From assembly GCF_010998615.1 (NCBI RefSeq), contig NZ_JAAEAH010000057.1, forward strand, positions 1 to 64,000: 64,000 nucleotides of DNA, given 5' to 3'. This document shows, one piece after another, positions 24,820 through 33,714 of this stretch. A model generated the notes under the pieces. That model did no database searches. It worked only from the letters and a program-made list of their open reading frames with translations, and was not told where the DNA came from. The translations under genes were made by a program, and so were the position numbers. Source of the DNA: Myxococcus sp. CA023. Its GTDB lineage: Bacteria > Myxococcota > Myxococcia > Myxococcales > Myxococcaceae. Numbering within the stretch: the stretch's first letter is position 1; each line of letters opens with the position of its first letter.

Positions 24820-26126
24820 GCGGCGGCATCCAGCCTTGGCCGGTACTCGTCGGCCAGGCGCTCCATCTCCAAGGCCAGCCGCTCGCCATCCGCGAGCAAC
24901 AAGCCCTTGAGGCGCACGCGGTTGCCCAGCGTGAAGAATACGCGGATGTCGCGCTGGAGCGACTCCCAGCGCTCGGCGAAGTAGAGGGTGAACAGCGCCA
25001 GCGGTGGCACGGCGAGGAAGACGGCCACGGCCAGGTGCGCGCTTCCCCACACCGCCGCGGCGGCTGTCAGCCCGCCCCACCACACCAACGCCACCACGAA
25101 GGCGGTGAGGAACTTCACCGTGGCCTGCACGTCCAGCTCGGCGTTTCGGCTGGCGAGCCGAGGCAACTGGTAGGGCAGCCAGAACAGGCCCAGCCCCAGG
25201 GCGAACAGCGGCAGGCCCAGCACCAGCGCCAGCACGTTCTTCACCACGAAGGGCACCACGTTCCCCGGCCGGTACACGAGCGCCAGGTCCTCCAGCCCCG
25301 TCGCCTGCACCAGCGCCATGCGGTGCCGGAAGCCGGCGAGCTGCGCGCGCAGGGACTCGAAGCGCTCCGGCTCCTGGGCGCGGAACATCTGGACGCCGCG
25401 CGCCCACAGTCGCAGGCGCTCCGCGTCGAGCGCCCCACCCTGCTTGAAGGCGAAGAGCTGCTCGGCCAGCTGCGCCAGCGGCAGGTCCGCCCACTGCTCC
25501 AGGTTGAGCGTCACCGCGCGAAGCCCGCTGGCGATGCGCTCGGTGAGGGCTCGGACGGCATCGGCTTCCGCGGCGTCCGCGGGCAGGAAGGCCTGCACGT
25601 CGATGGCGGGCCCCACGTCGATGAGCACCTCGCTGCGGAACACGTGCTTCTCCGCGTAGGTGAGCCCCACGGGGACGATGCGCACCGGAGCCCCGGCCTT
25701 CGCCGCGCTCAAGGCGATGCGCGCCGCGCCCGTCTTCAGCTCGGCGAGCCCGGGCTCGGAGTGGCTCTTTCCCTCGGGGAAGATGGTGATGGCGCGCCCC
25801 TGCACCAGCGCGCCCTTCGCGGCATCCAGCGTGCCCTCGTTGCCGCCCATCTTCGCCGGGTCATCCTGCTTCCGGTACACCGGCAGCGCGTCCAACCCCT
25901 TCAGCAGCCAGCCGATGATGGGCATCCGGAACAGCGGCGCCTTCGCCAGGAAGGTCACCTTGCGCCGCGTGAGGATGAACACCAGCGCCGGGTCGATGAG
26001 GCCGTTGGGGTGGTTGCCCACGAAGAGCACCGGGCCGTCCGGCTCCAGCGCCGGGGCATTCACCTTCACCCGATAGAAGAGTCGGAGACACAGCGCCACC
26101 ACCGCACGCACGCACGCGTAGAACAC
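24810..26126 (-). CDS. PlsC-type 1-acyl-glycerol-3-phosphate acyltransferase family protein
   Basis: 438 aa, GTG start. N-terminal acyltransferase domain: the catalytic motif is GNHPNGLIDPALVF, a His with Asp six residues later, followed by FRMPIIGWLLKGLDALPVYR and the glycerophosphate-site FPEGKSHSEPG. The C-terminal half adds a helical part and two to three membrane spans (about residues 285-375). Likely an inner-membrane lipid acyltransferase; substrate and position specificity unknown. Last gene of the long minus-strand block, following a lipoprotein gene after 22 bp. Confidence 0.87.
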   Translation of the reverse strand: MFYACVRAVVALCLRLFYRVKVNAPALEPDGPVLFVGNHPNGLIDPALVFILTRRKVTFLAKAPLFRMPIIGWLLKGLDALPVYRKQDDPAKMGGNEGTLDAAKGALVQGRAITIFPEGKSHSEPGLAELKTGAARIALSAAKAGAPVRIVPVGLTYAEKHVFRSEVLIDVGPAIDVQAFLPADAAEADAVRALTERIASGLRAVTLNLEQWADLPLAQLAEQLFAFKQGGALDAERLRLWARGVQMFRAQEPERFESLRAQLAGFRHRMALVQATGLEDLALVYRPGNVVPFVVKNVLALVLGLPLFALGLGLFWLPYQLPRLASRNAELDVQATVKFLTAFVVALVWWGGLTAAAAVWGSAHLAVAVFLAVPPLALFTLYFAERWESLQRDIRVFFTLGNRVRLKGLLLADGERLALEMERLADEYRPRLDAAAQP

Positions 26127-26148
26127 GGAGGAGACTGTACTCCACGTC

Positions 26149-26664
26149 TCAGGGATACCGGTCCACCACCTGGATGACGCCGGTGTTGTCCTGCACCACG
26201 GAGAAGCCCTTCATCGGGCTCGGGTAGGCAATCAGGCCCTCGCCGTCCCTGCCCCAGCGCGAGTCCAGGAGGATGCCGCAAAAGGGCACCGACATCGCCC
26301 CGGACTCCGGCAGGAAGATGCGGTCATACCGGCCGAAGACGCGGTGCTTCGTCACGTACAGGCGGCCACCGATGCGCGCGCCGGGAAGCTGCTGCTCTCC
26401 CTGCTCGCGTGGCAGCGCAATCACGAAGCTGTAGTTGTAACGCGCCGGACCCGGGTGGTCCTGGATGGCATCCACGATGACGGGGACCTTGTCCCCGGGC
26501 TTCAGGCCCAGGCGCTCCATCTGCAGCAAGGCGCCCCGGGGGCACGTTCCCTCTGGAGGCATCCACTTGGGCCGCGCCGGCCCCTGCGAGGACGCGGAGG
26601 TGGTCCGGCATCCCGCCGCCACCAGGAGCCCCAGGCCCACCACTGTCCACCGCGGCCAGCGCAT
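26149..26664 (-). CDS. Putative lipoprotein downstream of the tamA-like gene
   Basis: 171 aa from the ATG at 26664; an ATG three codons earlier (26673) sits too close to the GGAGG at its 5' side. Lipoprotein signal MRWPRWTVVGLGLLVAAGC. The mature part has YNYSFVIALPREQGEQQLPG, a GGRLYVTKHRVFGRYDRIF strand pair and a C-terminal VVDRYP. No known domain recognised. It starts 17 bp after the Omp85 stop, so it is probably cotranscribed with it. A role as accessory lipoprotein of the Tam machinery is a guess from position only. Confidence 0.72.
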   Translation of the reverse strand: MRWPRWTVVGLGLLVAAGCRTTSASSQGPARPKWMPPEGTCPRGALLQMERLGLKPGDKVPVIVDAIQDHPGPARYNYSFVIALPREQGEQQLPGARIGGRLYVTKHRVFGRYDRIFLPESGAMSVPFCGILLDSRWGRDGEGLIAYPSPMKGFSVVQDNTGVIQVVDRYP

Positions 26665-26681
26665 GCGCACCATCGCCTCCC

Positions 26682-29600
26682 TCAGAACGTCCCGATGCTG
26701 AAGTGGAACTGCGTGGTGGCCTCGTTCACCGACTCGTCCGGGTCCAGGTTGAAGCCCACGTCGAAGGCCAGCGGACCCACGGGCGTCACGTAGCGCAGGC
26801 CCGCGCCCGCCGTATAGCGCAGCCGGCCCGGGTCGAACTGCGTCCGGTCCAGCCACAGGTTGCCCGCCTCGAAGAAGAGCCCCAGGTCCACGGAAGACAG
26901 GGCCGGCAGGCGCAGCTCCGCCTTGCCCAGGGTGAAGAGCTCGCCACCCTGGCTCGCGGGGACCTGCCCGGCGAGCACGGCCTTCAGCTCAGCGGAGCAC
27001 CCCGACGGCGAAATCAGCGCACGGCAGTCACGCAGCCGCTGCTGCAACGCGCCGCGGACGTCCTCCGGCAGCACACCGTCCTCACGGAAGCCGCGCAGGC
27101 TGGACGAGCCGCCCAGGTAGAACAGCTTCGAGCCAATGGCCTGCGCCTGCTCCTCCAACGGGATGATGGTGCCCGCGCGCGCGGACAGCGCCACGCTCGC
27201 CCGCCGTCCCAGCGGGATGTAGCCGCTGAGGCTGCCCGACAGCTTCACGCCGTCGATGGGGTACGCATCCACGCGGTTGCCCGCCACGTCCGTGGGACGC
27301 ACGCTCAAACCGCGGGTGAACTCCGCGCTGGAGACGAACACCACGCCCCGGCGCGGGTTGGCCGGGTCATCCCGGAAGTCGAGCGTGGCGGAGGGGCGCA
27401 ACGAATGCAGCGCGAAGTCTCCGAATGGGTAGCGCAGCCGCTCCCGGTCGGCGCGGTTGAGCAGCTCCAGCACGCCCGCGCGCGAGCGCAGCCGGTTGTT
27501 CTCCACTTCGTAGGACAGCGACAGGTTGAGCCACGGTGCCGCGGCCCAGTCCATGGCGGCCGCCGCCGCGAACCGCGAGGACACGTAGGAAGGCCGGTGC
27601 ACGCGCTCGCCAATGAGGTCCAGACGGGCCCCCACCTGCAGCGGCAGCAGGAAGAACAGCCGAGGCTGCGCCAGCGCGAGGTTGCCCCGGCCCCCAAAGC
27701 CATTGAGCCCCTGGAGCTCCACGTCACAGCCCGGAGCCGGACCGCCTCCAGACACGCTCTGCTGACAAGCGATGCGCCTGTCGCGGGACAGCGCCTCCGC
27801 GCTCCAGCCCGCGTAGTTGATCTTCCCGCGCGCCAGCAGGCTGAGACCCAGCCCGTCCAGGTTGCGGTAGGCCGTGTCGAGCGTGATGCGGGGACCGTCC
27901 ACCAGGAAGTAGCCGCCGGACACCTGGCCATCCAACCGGGGCCGCTCCTGGACCGTCACCAGCACGTCCTTGGTATCCTCGCGCCGGGTGGGGTCCGCCA
28001 GCGCGATGTCCACCTGACGGAACACGCCCAGGCGCGCCAACCGGCGCTGGCCCTCCGTCAGCTCATCCAGCGCGACGGGCTTGCCCTCCTCCACCGCGAG
28101 GTTGGCCAGCACCAGGTCCGGGTCCGTGCGCGTCAGGCCCTGCACCAGGATCTTCCCGACCTTCACCTGCGGGCCCGCGTCCGCGCGGAAGATGACGGTC
28201 GCCTGCGTCCCGTCCTCGCCCACGCCCGTCTCCGTAGTGACGCGCGCGAAGAGGTAGCCCTGCCGCCCCAACTCCTGCTCCAGCGCCTGACGCGAGGACT
28301 CCACCGTGTCGAAGCTCAGCGGCGCGCCCTCGCGCATGCGCCGGCCCATCACCCACGCCGTCAGGCCCGGCGGCACGCCCTCGAAGTCCACCTTCACCAA
28401 GCGGGCCTGGGGGCCCTCCTCCACGTCGAAGTCCGCGACCGCCGTGCGCCCCACGACATCCACCGTCAGGCCCCGGAACGCCACCACCGCGGAGAGGAAG
28501 CCCTGCTCGCGGTAGGCCTCGTTCATGGCCTCCACGGCCTCCAGCCACGCATCCTCCACGTATACAGTGGACGGTGGCGGTGGCGGCGCGACGCCCGGGA
28601 GCTCCGGGCCGTGACGCCCCTCGGTGTTCAGCGGGTCGTCGAGCATGCGCTGGTCCAGCTCCGGCCGCGTCATGCCCGCCAGCACCCGCTCCGCGACCAG
28701 CGCGCGCAGCATCTCCACCGGCAGCCCGCGGTTGCCGTGGAAGCGCACGTCGGCCACGCGCAGCGGGTGCCCCTCCTCCACGTCGAACACCAGCGCAGCC
28801 ACCTCACCATCCGGACGCAGCACCTCGCGGGGCCGCACGCGCACGTCGTGGAAGCCGCGGTAGCGGTAGAAGACCTCCATGCGTCGCGCGAGCCGGCCAG
28901 CGACGACCTCGTCCATAGGCTCCGAGATGTCGTGTGCCAGCACGCGCTCCAGCACGCCGGCCGGGAAATGGCGATTGCCGTGGAAGCGCACCACGTAGCG
29001 AGGCCCCGCCATCAGGGGCACCGCCACCGACGCGAAGCTGCCCTCCACCAGCACCGCCGGCGCGCCCACCTGCGCGCGCCAGTAGCCCTCGCCGCGAAGC
29101 AAGGTGCGCAGCTCCTCCAGCGAGCTGGACAGGCGCGCCCGGTCGAACACCTGCCCCGGATGCAGCGCCAGCACCTCCAGCAACCGGGACAGCGGCAGGC
29201 CAGGGCTGCCGGAGAAGGTCACCTGCCGCACCCGCGTGGGCAGCCCCTCGTCCACCGCGAGCACCACCGCGATGCCATCCGTCACCGACTCCTGTGTCAC
29301 GGAGACTCTCGCCGAGTCGTAGCCCTTGCGCTGATACGCCTGGAGCACGGACGACACCGCGCCCTGCAACTCCTCCGCATCCAGCGGCCCGCCCTCCAGC
29401 AAGCTGCTGGCCTCCAGCAGCTCCCCGTCCGACAGCACGGAGTTGCCTTCGAAGCGCAGCCGCGCCAGCCGCGACACGGGCGTGAGCTGGAACATCAGCC
29501 GCACCCCGCCTCGCACCTGCTCCGTGCGCGCCACCACGTCCGTGAAGCGGCCCGTGGCCCACAGCCGCTCCACCGAGCGCCGCACCGCGCCCGGCGTCAG

Positions 29601-29855
29601 CGTCTGCCCCTTGCGCACCACCACCAGGTCGCTCAGGCCCTGTGCGTCCGCGCCTCCAGGCAGGTGCAGCTCCACGGCGATGACTTCGGCGCCGAAGCCA
29701 CCACCGTCGTCCGCCTGCGCGCGCGCCGCGCCCGGCATGAGGACGCAGAGCACCAGCGCCAGCACCGCGAGGGCCCGGACTACTCGACCTCCCAGCTCAG
29801 CTTCAGCTCGAGCCCGAGGTTTCCAAACGAGGCTTCGTTGTTCTCGTTGTCCCAC
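26682..29855 (-). CDS. tamA: Omp85 protein with seven POTRA repeats (TamA-like)
   Basis: 1057 aa if started at 29855, which overlaps the end of tamB by 76 bp; a start nearer the hydrophobic signal (ALAVLALVLCVLMPGAARA) is possible, so the N-terminus is uncertain. Seven consecutive POTRA-like units can be counted between about residues 55 and 650. Each has a helix pair and a strand such as VTFSGSPGLP, VRFHGNRHFP, VRFHGNRGLP, VDFEGVPPGL or ILVQGLTRTD. The last 400 residues form the 16-strand barrel with the Omp85 motif SSSLRGFREDG. Sits in the outer membrane. Adjacent tamB argues for the Tam system rather than BamA, whose usual count is five POTRAs. Confidence 0.86.
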   Translation of the reverse strand: MGQREQRSLVWKPRARAEAELGGRVVRALAVLALVLCVLMPGAARAQADDGGGFGAEVIAVELHLPGGADAQGLSDLVVVRKGQTLTPGAVRRSVERLWATGRFTDVVARTEQVRGGVRLMFQLTPVSRLARLRFEGNSVLSDGELLEASSLLEGGPLDAEELQGAVSSVLQAYQRKGYDSARVSVTQESVTDGIAVVLAVDEGLPTRVRQVTFSGSPGLPLSRLLEVLALHPGQVFDRARLSSSLEELRTLLRGEGYWRAQVGAPAVLVEGSFASVAVPLMAGPRYVVRFHGNRHFPAGVLERVLAHDISEPMDEVVAGRLARRMEVFYRYRGFHDVRVRPREVLRPDGEVAALVFDVEEGHPLRVADVRFHGNRGLPVEMLRALVAERVLAGMTRPELDQRMLDDPLNTEGRHGPELPGVAPPPPPSTVYVEDAWLEAVEAMNEAYREQGFLSAVVAFRGLTVDVVGRTAVADFDVEEGPQARLVKVDFEGVPPGLTAWVMGRRMREGAPLSFDTVESSRQALEQELGRQGYLFARVTTETGVGEDGTQATVIFRADAGPQVKVGKILVQGLTRTDPDLVLANLAVEEGKPVALDELTEGQRRLARLGVFRQVDIALADPTRREDTKDVLVTVQERPRLDGQVSGGYFLVDGPRITLDTAYRNLDGLGLSLLARGKINYAGWSAEALSRDRRIACQQSVSGGGPAPGCDVELQGLNGFGGRGNLALAQPRLFFLLPLQVGARLDLIGERVHRPSYVSSRFAAAAAMDWAAAPWLNLSLSYEVENNRLRSRAGVLELLNRADRERLRYPFGDFALHSLRPSATLDFRDDPANPRRGVVFVSSAEFTRGLSVRPTDVAGNRVDAYPIDGVKLSGSLSGYIPLGRRASVALSARAGTIIPLEEQAQAIGSKLFYLGGSSSLRGFREDGVLPEDVRGALQQRLRDCRALISPSGCSAELKAVLAGQVPASQGGELFTLGKAELRLPALSSVDLGLFFEAGNLWLDRTQFDPGRLRYTAGAGLRYVTPVGPLAFDVGFNLDPDESVNEATTQFHFSIGTF

Positions 29856-32800
29856 TGGGCCTGTGCGGAGAGTCGGTCATCGAAACGGTACTCGGCCCGC
29901 GCCCGCGTGCCGCGCCCGCTCACGGGTTGCGTCATACCGATTTTAAGCTGCTCGCTCAGGAACTTCGACTCCAGTTGCGCGGTGGGCTCCGCTTGCCGGG
30001 TGGCGTCGTTGTAGGTGGTCGAAATCTGCAGGGACAAATCCCTCAACACCGGATTGCTGGGCAGGAAGCGCTGGAGCTGCCGGTCCAGGCCCGACACGTT
30101 GAAGAGGGCCTCGGCCGCCAGGCCGGCGCTCGCCGAGGCCGCGGTATCCTGGTCTGACGAGGTGAAACCCAGAGTGAGGAGCGAGACGATGTCACCCTCC
30201 ACCAGCGCCGGCTCCGAGGAGAGGAGAATCTGCGGGTCCGACGGCTTGCCGAAGGCGTGCAGCTTCACGACGTACTCGCGCACCTGCGTCTGGGCCTGGA
30301 CCTCGAAGACAGGGTCGATTTGCGTGGGGTCCTGGAATTCGAGCTGCCCCTGACTGATGGTGAAGGGGTTGTTCCGGAAGAAGGCCTGGCTGCCCTCGGC
30401 CAGTTCCACCCGGCCCAGCAGTCCCGGCCGCAGGTCCGTCCCCGTCAACCGCACGTCCCCCAGCAGGCGGGCCTTCGCCAGGTTGTTGTCCACGCGGACG
30501 TCGCCGAAGTGGACGTTCACGTCCCAGATGACCCAGGGCTTCGGAGGCTCACCGGACGACGAGGACAAGCCCGCCGCCAGGTGGGTGGTGCGCTTCTGCA
30601 TCGTCTTCAGCAGCGCATCCACGTCCAGCGCCTTCTGGTAGCGCATCTTCACGATGTCCATGCCACCGGTGACGGTGAAGCCCTTGGGCGGACCAATCAC
30701 CTGGAGCAGGCCGGAGAAGGTCGCGGGCAGGTCCTCCGTAAGCCGGTAGGGAACCTCGTCCAGTTGGATGGTGAGACCCAGCCGCTGCGGCAGGAAGCGC
30801 TCCAGCCGCACGTCGCCGCGCGCGGACACGCGGCCTTCGTTGAGCTGGCCCTGCAGGTGCTCCACCAGCACGCGCTGGCCCGTCATCTCCACGCGCCCGG
30901 CCATGTTGCGCACCTGGACGGGCCAGTCCCGCAGCGCCAGCCGCATGTCGAACAGCTCCGCGGAGCCCACCACGGAGGGCTTCTCCAGCGTCCCGGAGGC
31001 CTCGGCGTCCACGGTGACGCGCCCGGAGGAGCGCTCCACCATGGCCGGCATCAACGACTCCAGCAGGCGCAGGTCCAACCCGCCCCGTAGCGTCACGTTC
31101 AGGCCGCGCGGGCTCATCCACCCGCCCATCGACAGGTCCACGTGCTGCCCCGTGAAGCGGAAGAGCTGCACATCCGTCCGCCCGGCCGCGTACGCCAACA
31201 CGATGGGGCCCGCGTTCTCCCCGCGCAGGTCGTCGCGGGAGAGGACCAGCCGCTCCACGGTGGCGTTCACCTGCGAGCCCGCGGGCTCCAAAAGCAGGCC
31301 CTTGGCGCTCACCGTGCCTGACAGGGCCCCGCTGACGCCCGCCCACAGCGGCGCGTCCGGCAGCAGCGGGCGAATCTCCGGCAACGAGAACGAGCCCTGG
31401 GCTTCATAGGGCCAGTTCTCCTGCACCTTCATGCGGATGCGGCCGGTGGCGTCCCGGAAGGGGTGGCCCCACACCTCGAAGTTCTTCCCCACCATGCGCC
31501 CGGTGAGGTCCATGGCGCCCAGGTTCCGCTCGGCGAAGGTGACGCGCGGCGCGCGCAGCGTGACGTCCACCACCGGCACGTCGGCGGTGCCCGACACGAC
31601 GCCGTCCATCACCATGGTGCCCTGGATGCCCATGCGCTCGGCGAGCTCCGGGTCCACCGCCTCGGCCAGCGACAGGCCGTCTCCGCCAAAGCGGTAGTCC
31701 AGCCCCCCCGCGAAAGTGAAGGTCCCCTCCGCCCAGGTGCGACCCAGCGGCCCCGTGAGGGTGGTGCGCTCCAACACCATCGCCTTGCCATCCACGAAAC
31801 GCAGCCGCGCCGCGCCGTCGCCCATGCGCCGCCCCAGGTAGGTGGTGTCCTTGACGTCGAACGCCACCAGACCCTCCAGCTTCTCCACGGGGCTGTCCAC
31901 CTCCACGCGGCCGGTGGCCGTTCCACCCAGCGTGCCCTGCATCACCGCGAGCGACGGACTCAGGCCCGCCACCACGTCCACCAGGTCCTCGTTGCGCCCC
32001 TGCGGGACGTTCACCTCCAGGCGCAGGTTGAGCAGCCGCCCGAAGGACACGCCCGCCTTGCCGTAGTACTGCGTGCGCCCCTTCTGGCCGGAGAAGGCGG
32101 GGAACGAGAGCAGGTGGTCCTTGTAGGCCAGCTTCCCCTGCATCACCCCCAGCGACAGGTTCCAGAACTCGAAGTCGCGGAAGGACAGGCCGGCCTCCAC
32201 CTTCACGTCCGACGCGGGTCCGGTAATCGCGTAGGTAGCGTGGCCCCGTCCGGCCCAGGGCAGGCCCGCGATGTGGCCAAAGTCCGCCAGGTCCACGTCG
32301 CCCTGCCCGTGGATGTCCAGGCCCAACCCGCCCGCCAGCAGGAGCACGACGTCGCCCGTCACGCGTGAGTGGCCCACCTCCGCGTTGACGTGGTTGAAGG
32401 CAACGCGGTCCCCCTGGAGCTTCACCTGCGCCTGCGCGCGGGCCTTGTCGAACTCCAGAATCGTGAGTCCGCCCTTCGGCTGCGTGTCGAACGCATGCGT
32501 GGCCAGCACGAACTTCCCGGTCCGCAGGTCCAACGGCCCCGACAGGGAGAAGCGCGGCAGCAGGTTGCCGGACAGCCGCGCGTCCAGCGTGGCCGGGAAG
32601 TCCACCCAGGAGCCCTTCACCCCCGCCCGGTCCAGGATGCGGCCCAACGACGCGTCCTCCGTCGTCAGCGACACCTCCAGCGGGAAGTTCGGAGTGAGCC
32701 CCAGCCGCCCCGTCGCGCGCACCTTGCCCGCGCCCACGGGCAGGGTGAGTTCCTCCAGCCGGACGTCTTCACCCGAGTACGACAGGCGCGCGTGCAGGTT

Positions 32801-33709
32801 CGTCGGGCCGAAGTCCCCGTAGCCCAGGCTGTTGCCCGACAGCTCCAGCGACACCGCGGGAGACGCAACCTTCCCGGCGATGGACACACGCGACCAGAGG
32901 TGCCCCGTCGCGGGGCTGGGAATCAGCCGCGCCTGGTAGAGCGCGCGCAGCGGGAGGAACACCTGCGCGTCCAAGGCCAGGCGCGGGGCGCACAGCGAAT
33001 CCACGCGGCCGGACACCGTGGTGGTGATGTCGTCCAGCGACACCTCGGCGCGCTCCAGCTCCAGAAGGGCCTCGTCCGGGTCCAACGCGCCCGCGATGAC
33101 CAGCTGCCCCAGCGCCAGCTCACGTCCGTCCGGGCCCAAGCGCACCCGGCCGCGCCGGGCCTCCACGTCCAGCTCGATGACGCCCCACTGTTCGTCCCAG
33201 CGGACGTCCAGTTCGTCCACCTCCACGCGCCGGCCCTCAGGCAGCGCAAGGCGCAACTCCGCGCCGGAGATGTCGAGCTTCGCCACGCGCAGGTGCTCGA
33301 GCGGCTCCAGGAAGCAGAAGTTGGACTTGGGCTCCGACGGCGACGAGGGCTGCGACAAATCCAGCGCCACGCGCGGCCGGGATGCCTTCACCTGGGCCAG
33401 CGTCAGCCGGCCCTGAAGCGGCTGGAGGAAGCCGAGCTGCACCTCCGCCCTGTCCACGGCCACCAGCGGCGAATCCGTGCCGGGGAGGAACAGCGAGAAG
33501 CCGTGCACCACCACGCGGGAGCCCAGCGGGTCCAACTCGCAGCGGCCGAGCCCCACGTCCAGGCCCAGCACGTCTGGCAGGTGCCGGCGGCCCAGCGTGC
33601 ACGCCACCTCCCAGGTCTCCGGCATGCGCAACAGGAGCACGCTCCCCGACAAGACGAGGAGCACCAACAGCAGCGCCCTGCGCGCACCGTGGCGGCTCTG
33701 AGAGGACAA
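29780..33709 (-). CDS. tamB: TamB-like envelope-spanning protein (DUF490)
   Basis: 1309 aa, TTG start; the next Met would remove the anchor helix (LLLVLLVLSGSVLLL, about residues 13-28). The body is a very long run of beta-strand repeats, as in AsmA-like/TamB proteins thought to form a hydrophobic groove bridging the membranes. The conserved TamB C-terminal domain is at about 1000-1309 (GLLGRVELAEGSQAFFRNNPF, then FEVQAQTQVREYVVKLHAFG). The family works with TamA in outer-membrane protein insertion and/or lipid transfer. 5 bp after the ATPase gene, and overlapping the tamA-like gene. Confidence 0.88.
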   Translation of the reverse strand: MSSQSRHGARRALLLVLLVLSGSVLLLRMPETWEVACTLGRRHLPDVLGLDVGLGRCELDPLGSRVVVHGFSLFLPGTDSPLVAVDRAEVQLGFLQPLQGRLTLAQVKASRPRVALDLSQPSSPSEPKSNFCFLEPLEHLRVAKLDISGAELRLALPEGRRVEVDELDVRWDEQWGVIELDVEARRGRVRLGPDGRELALGQLVIAGALDPDEALLELERAEVSLDDITTTVSGRVDSLCAPRLALDAQVFLPLRALYQARLIPSPATGHLWSRVSIAGKVASPAVSLELSGNSLGYGDFGPTNLHARLSYSGEDVRLEELTLPVGAGKVRATGRLGLTPNFPLEVSLTTEDASLGRILDRAGVKGSWVDFPATLDARLSGNLLPRFSLSGPLDLRTGKFVLATHAFDTQPKGGLTILEFDKARAQAQVKLQGDRVAFNHVNAEVGHSRVTGDVVLLLAGGLGLDIHGQGDVDLADFGHIAGLPWAGRGHATYAITGPASDVKVEAGLSFRDFEFWNLSLGVMQGKLAYKDHLLSFPAFSGQKGRTQYYGKAGVSFGRLLNLRLEVNVPQGRNEDLVDVVAGLSPSLAVMQGTLGGTATGRVEVDSPVEKLEGLVAFDVKDTTYLGRRMGDGAARLRFVDGKAMVLERTTLTGPLGRTWAEGTFTFAGGLDYRFGGDGLSLAEAVDPELAERMGIQGTMVMDGVVSGTADVPVVDVTLRAPRVTFAERNLGAMDLTGRMVGKNFEVWGHPFRDATGRIRMKVQENWPYEAQGSFSLPEIRPLLPDAPLWAGVSGALSGTVSAKGLLLEPAGSQVNATVERLVLSRDDLRGENAGPIVLAYAAGRTDVQLFRFTGQHVDLSMGGWMSPRGLNVTLRGGLDLRLLESLMPAMVERSSGRVTVDAEASGTLEKPSVVGSAELFDMRLALRDWPVQVRNMAGRVEMTGQRVLVEHLQGQLNEGRVSARGDVRLERFLPQRLGLTIQLDEVPYRLTEDLPATFSGLLQVIGPPKGFTVTGGMDIVKMRYQKALDVDALLKTMQKRTTHLAAGLSSSSGEPPKPWVIWDVNVHFGDVRVDNNLAKARLLGDVRLTGTDLRPGLLGRVELAEGSQAFFRNNPFTISQGQLEFQDPTQIDPVFEVQAQTQVREYVVKLHAFGKPSDPQILLSSEPALVEGDIVSLLTLGFTSSDQDTAASASAGLAAEALFNVSGLDRQLQRFLPSNPVLRDLSLQISTTYNDATRQAEPTAQLESKFLSEQLKIGMTQPVSGRGTRARAEYRFDDRLSAQAQWDNENNEASFGNLGLELKLSWEVE

Positions 33710-33714
33710 AGCCG

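Noticed and set aside
26703-30014. 1103-codon open frame on the plus strand opposite the tamA-like gene
   Set aside because: Very rich in His, Arg, Gln and Leu, the mark of an antisense shadow of a high-GC gene; the minus strand has signal, POTRA and barrel motifs.
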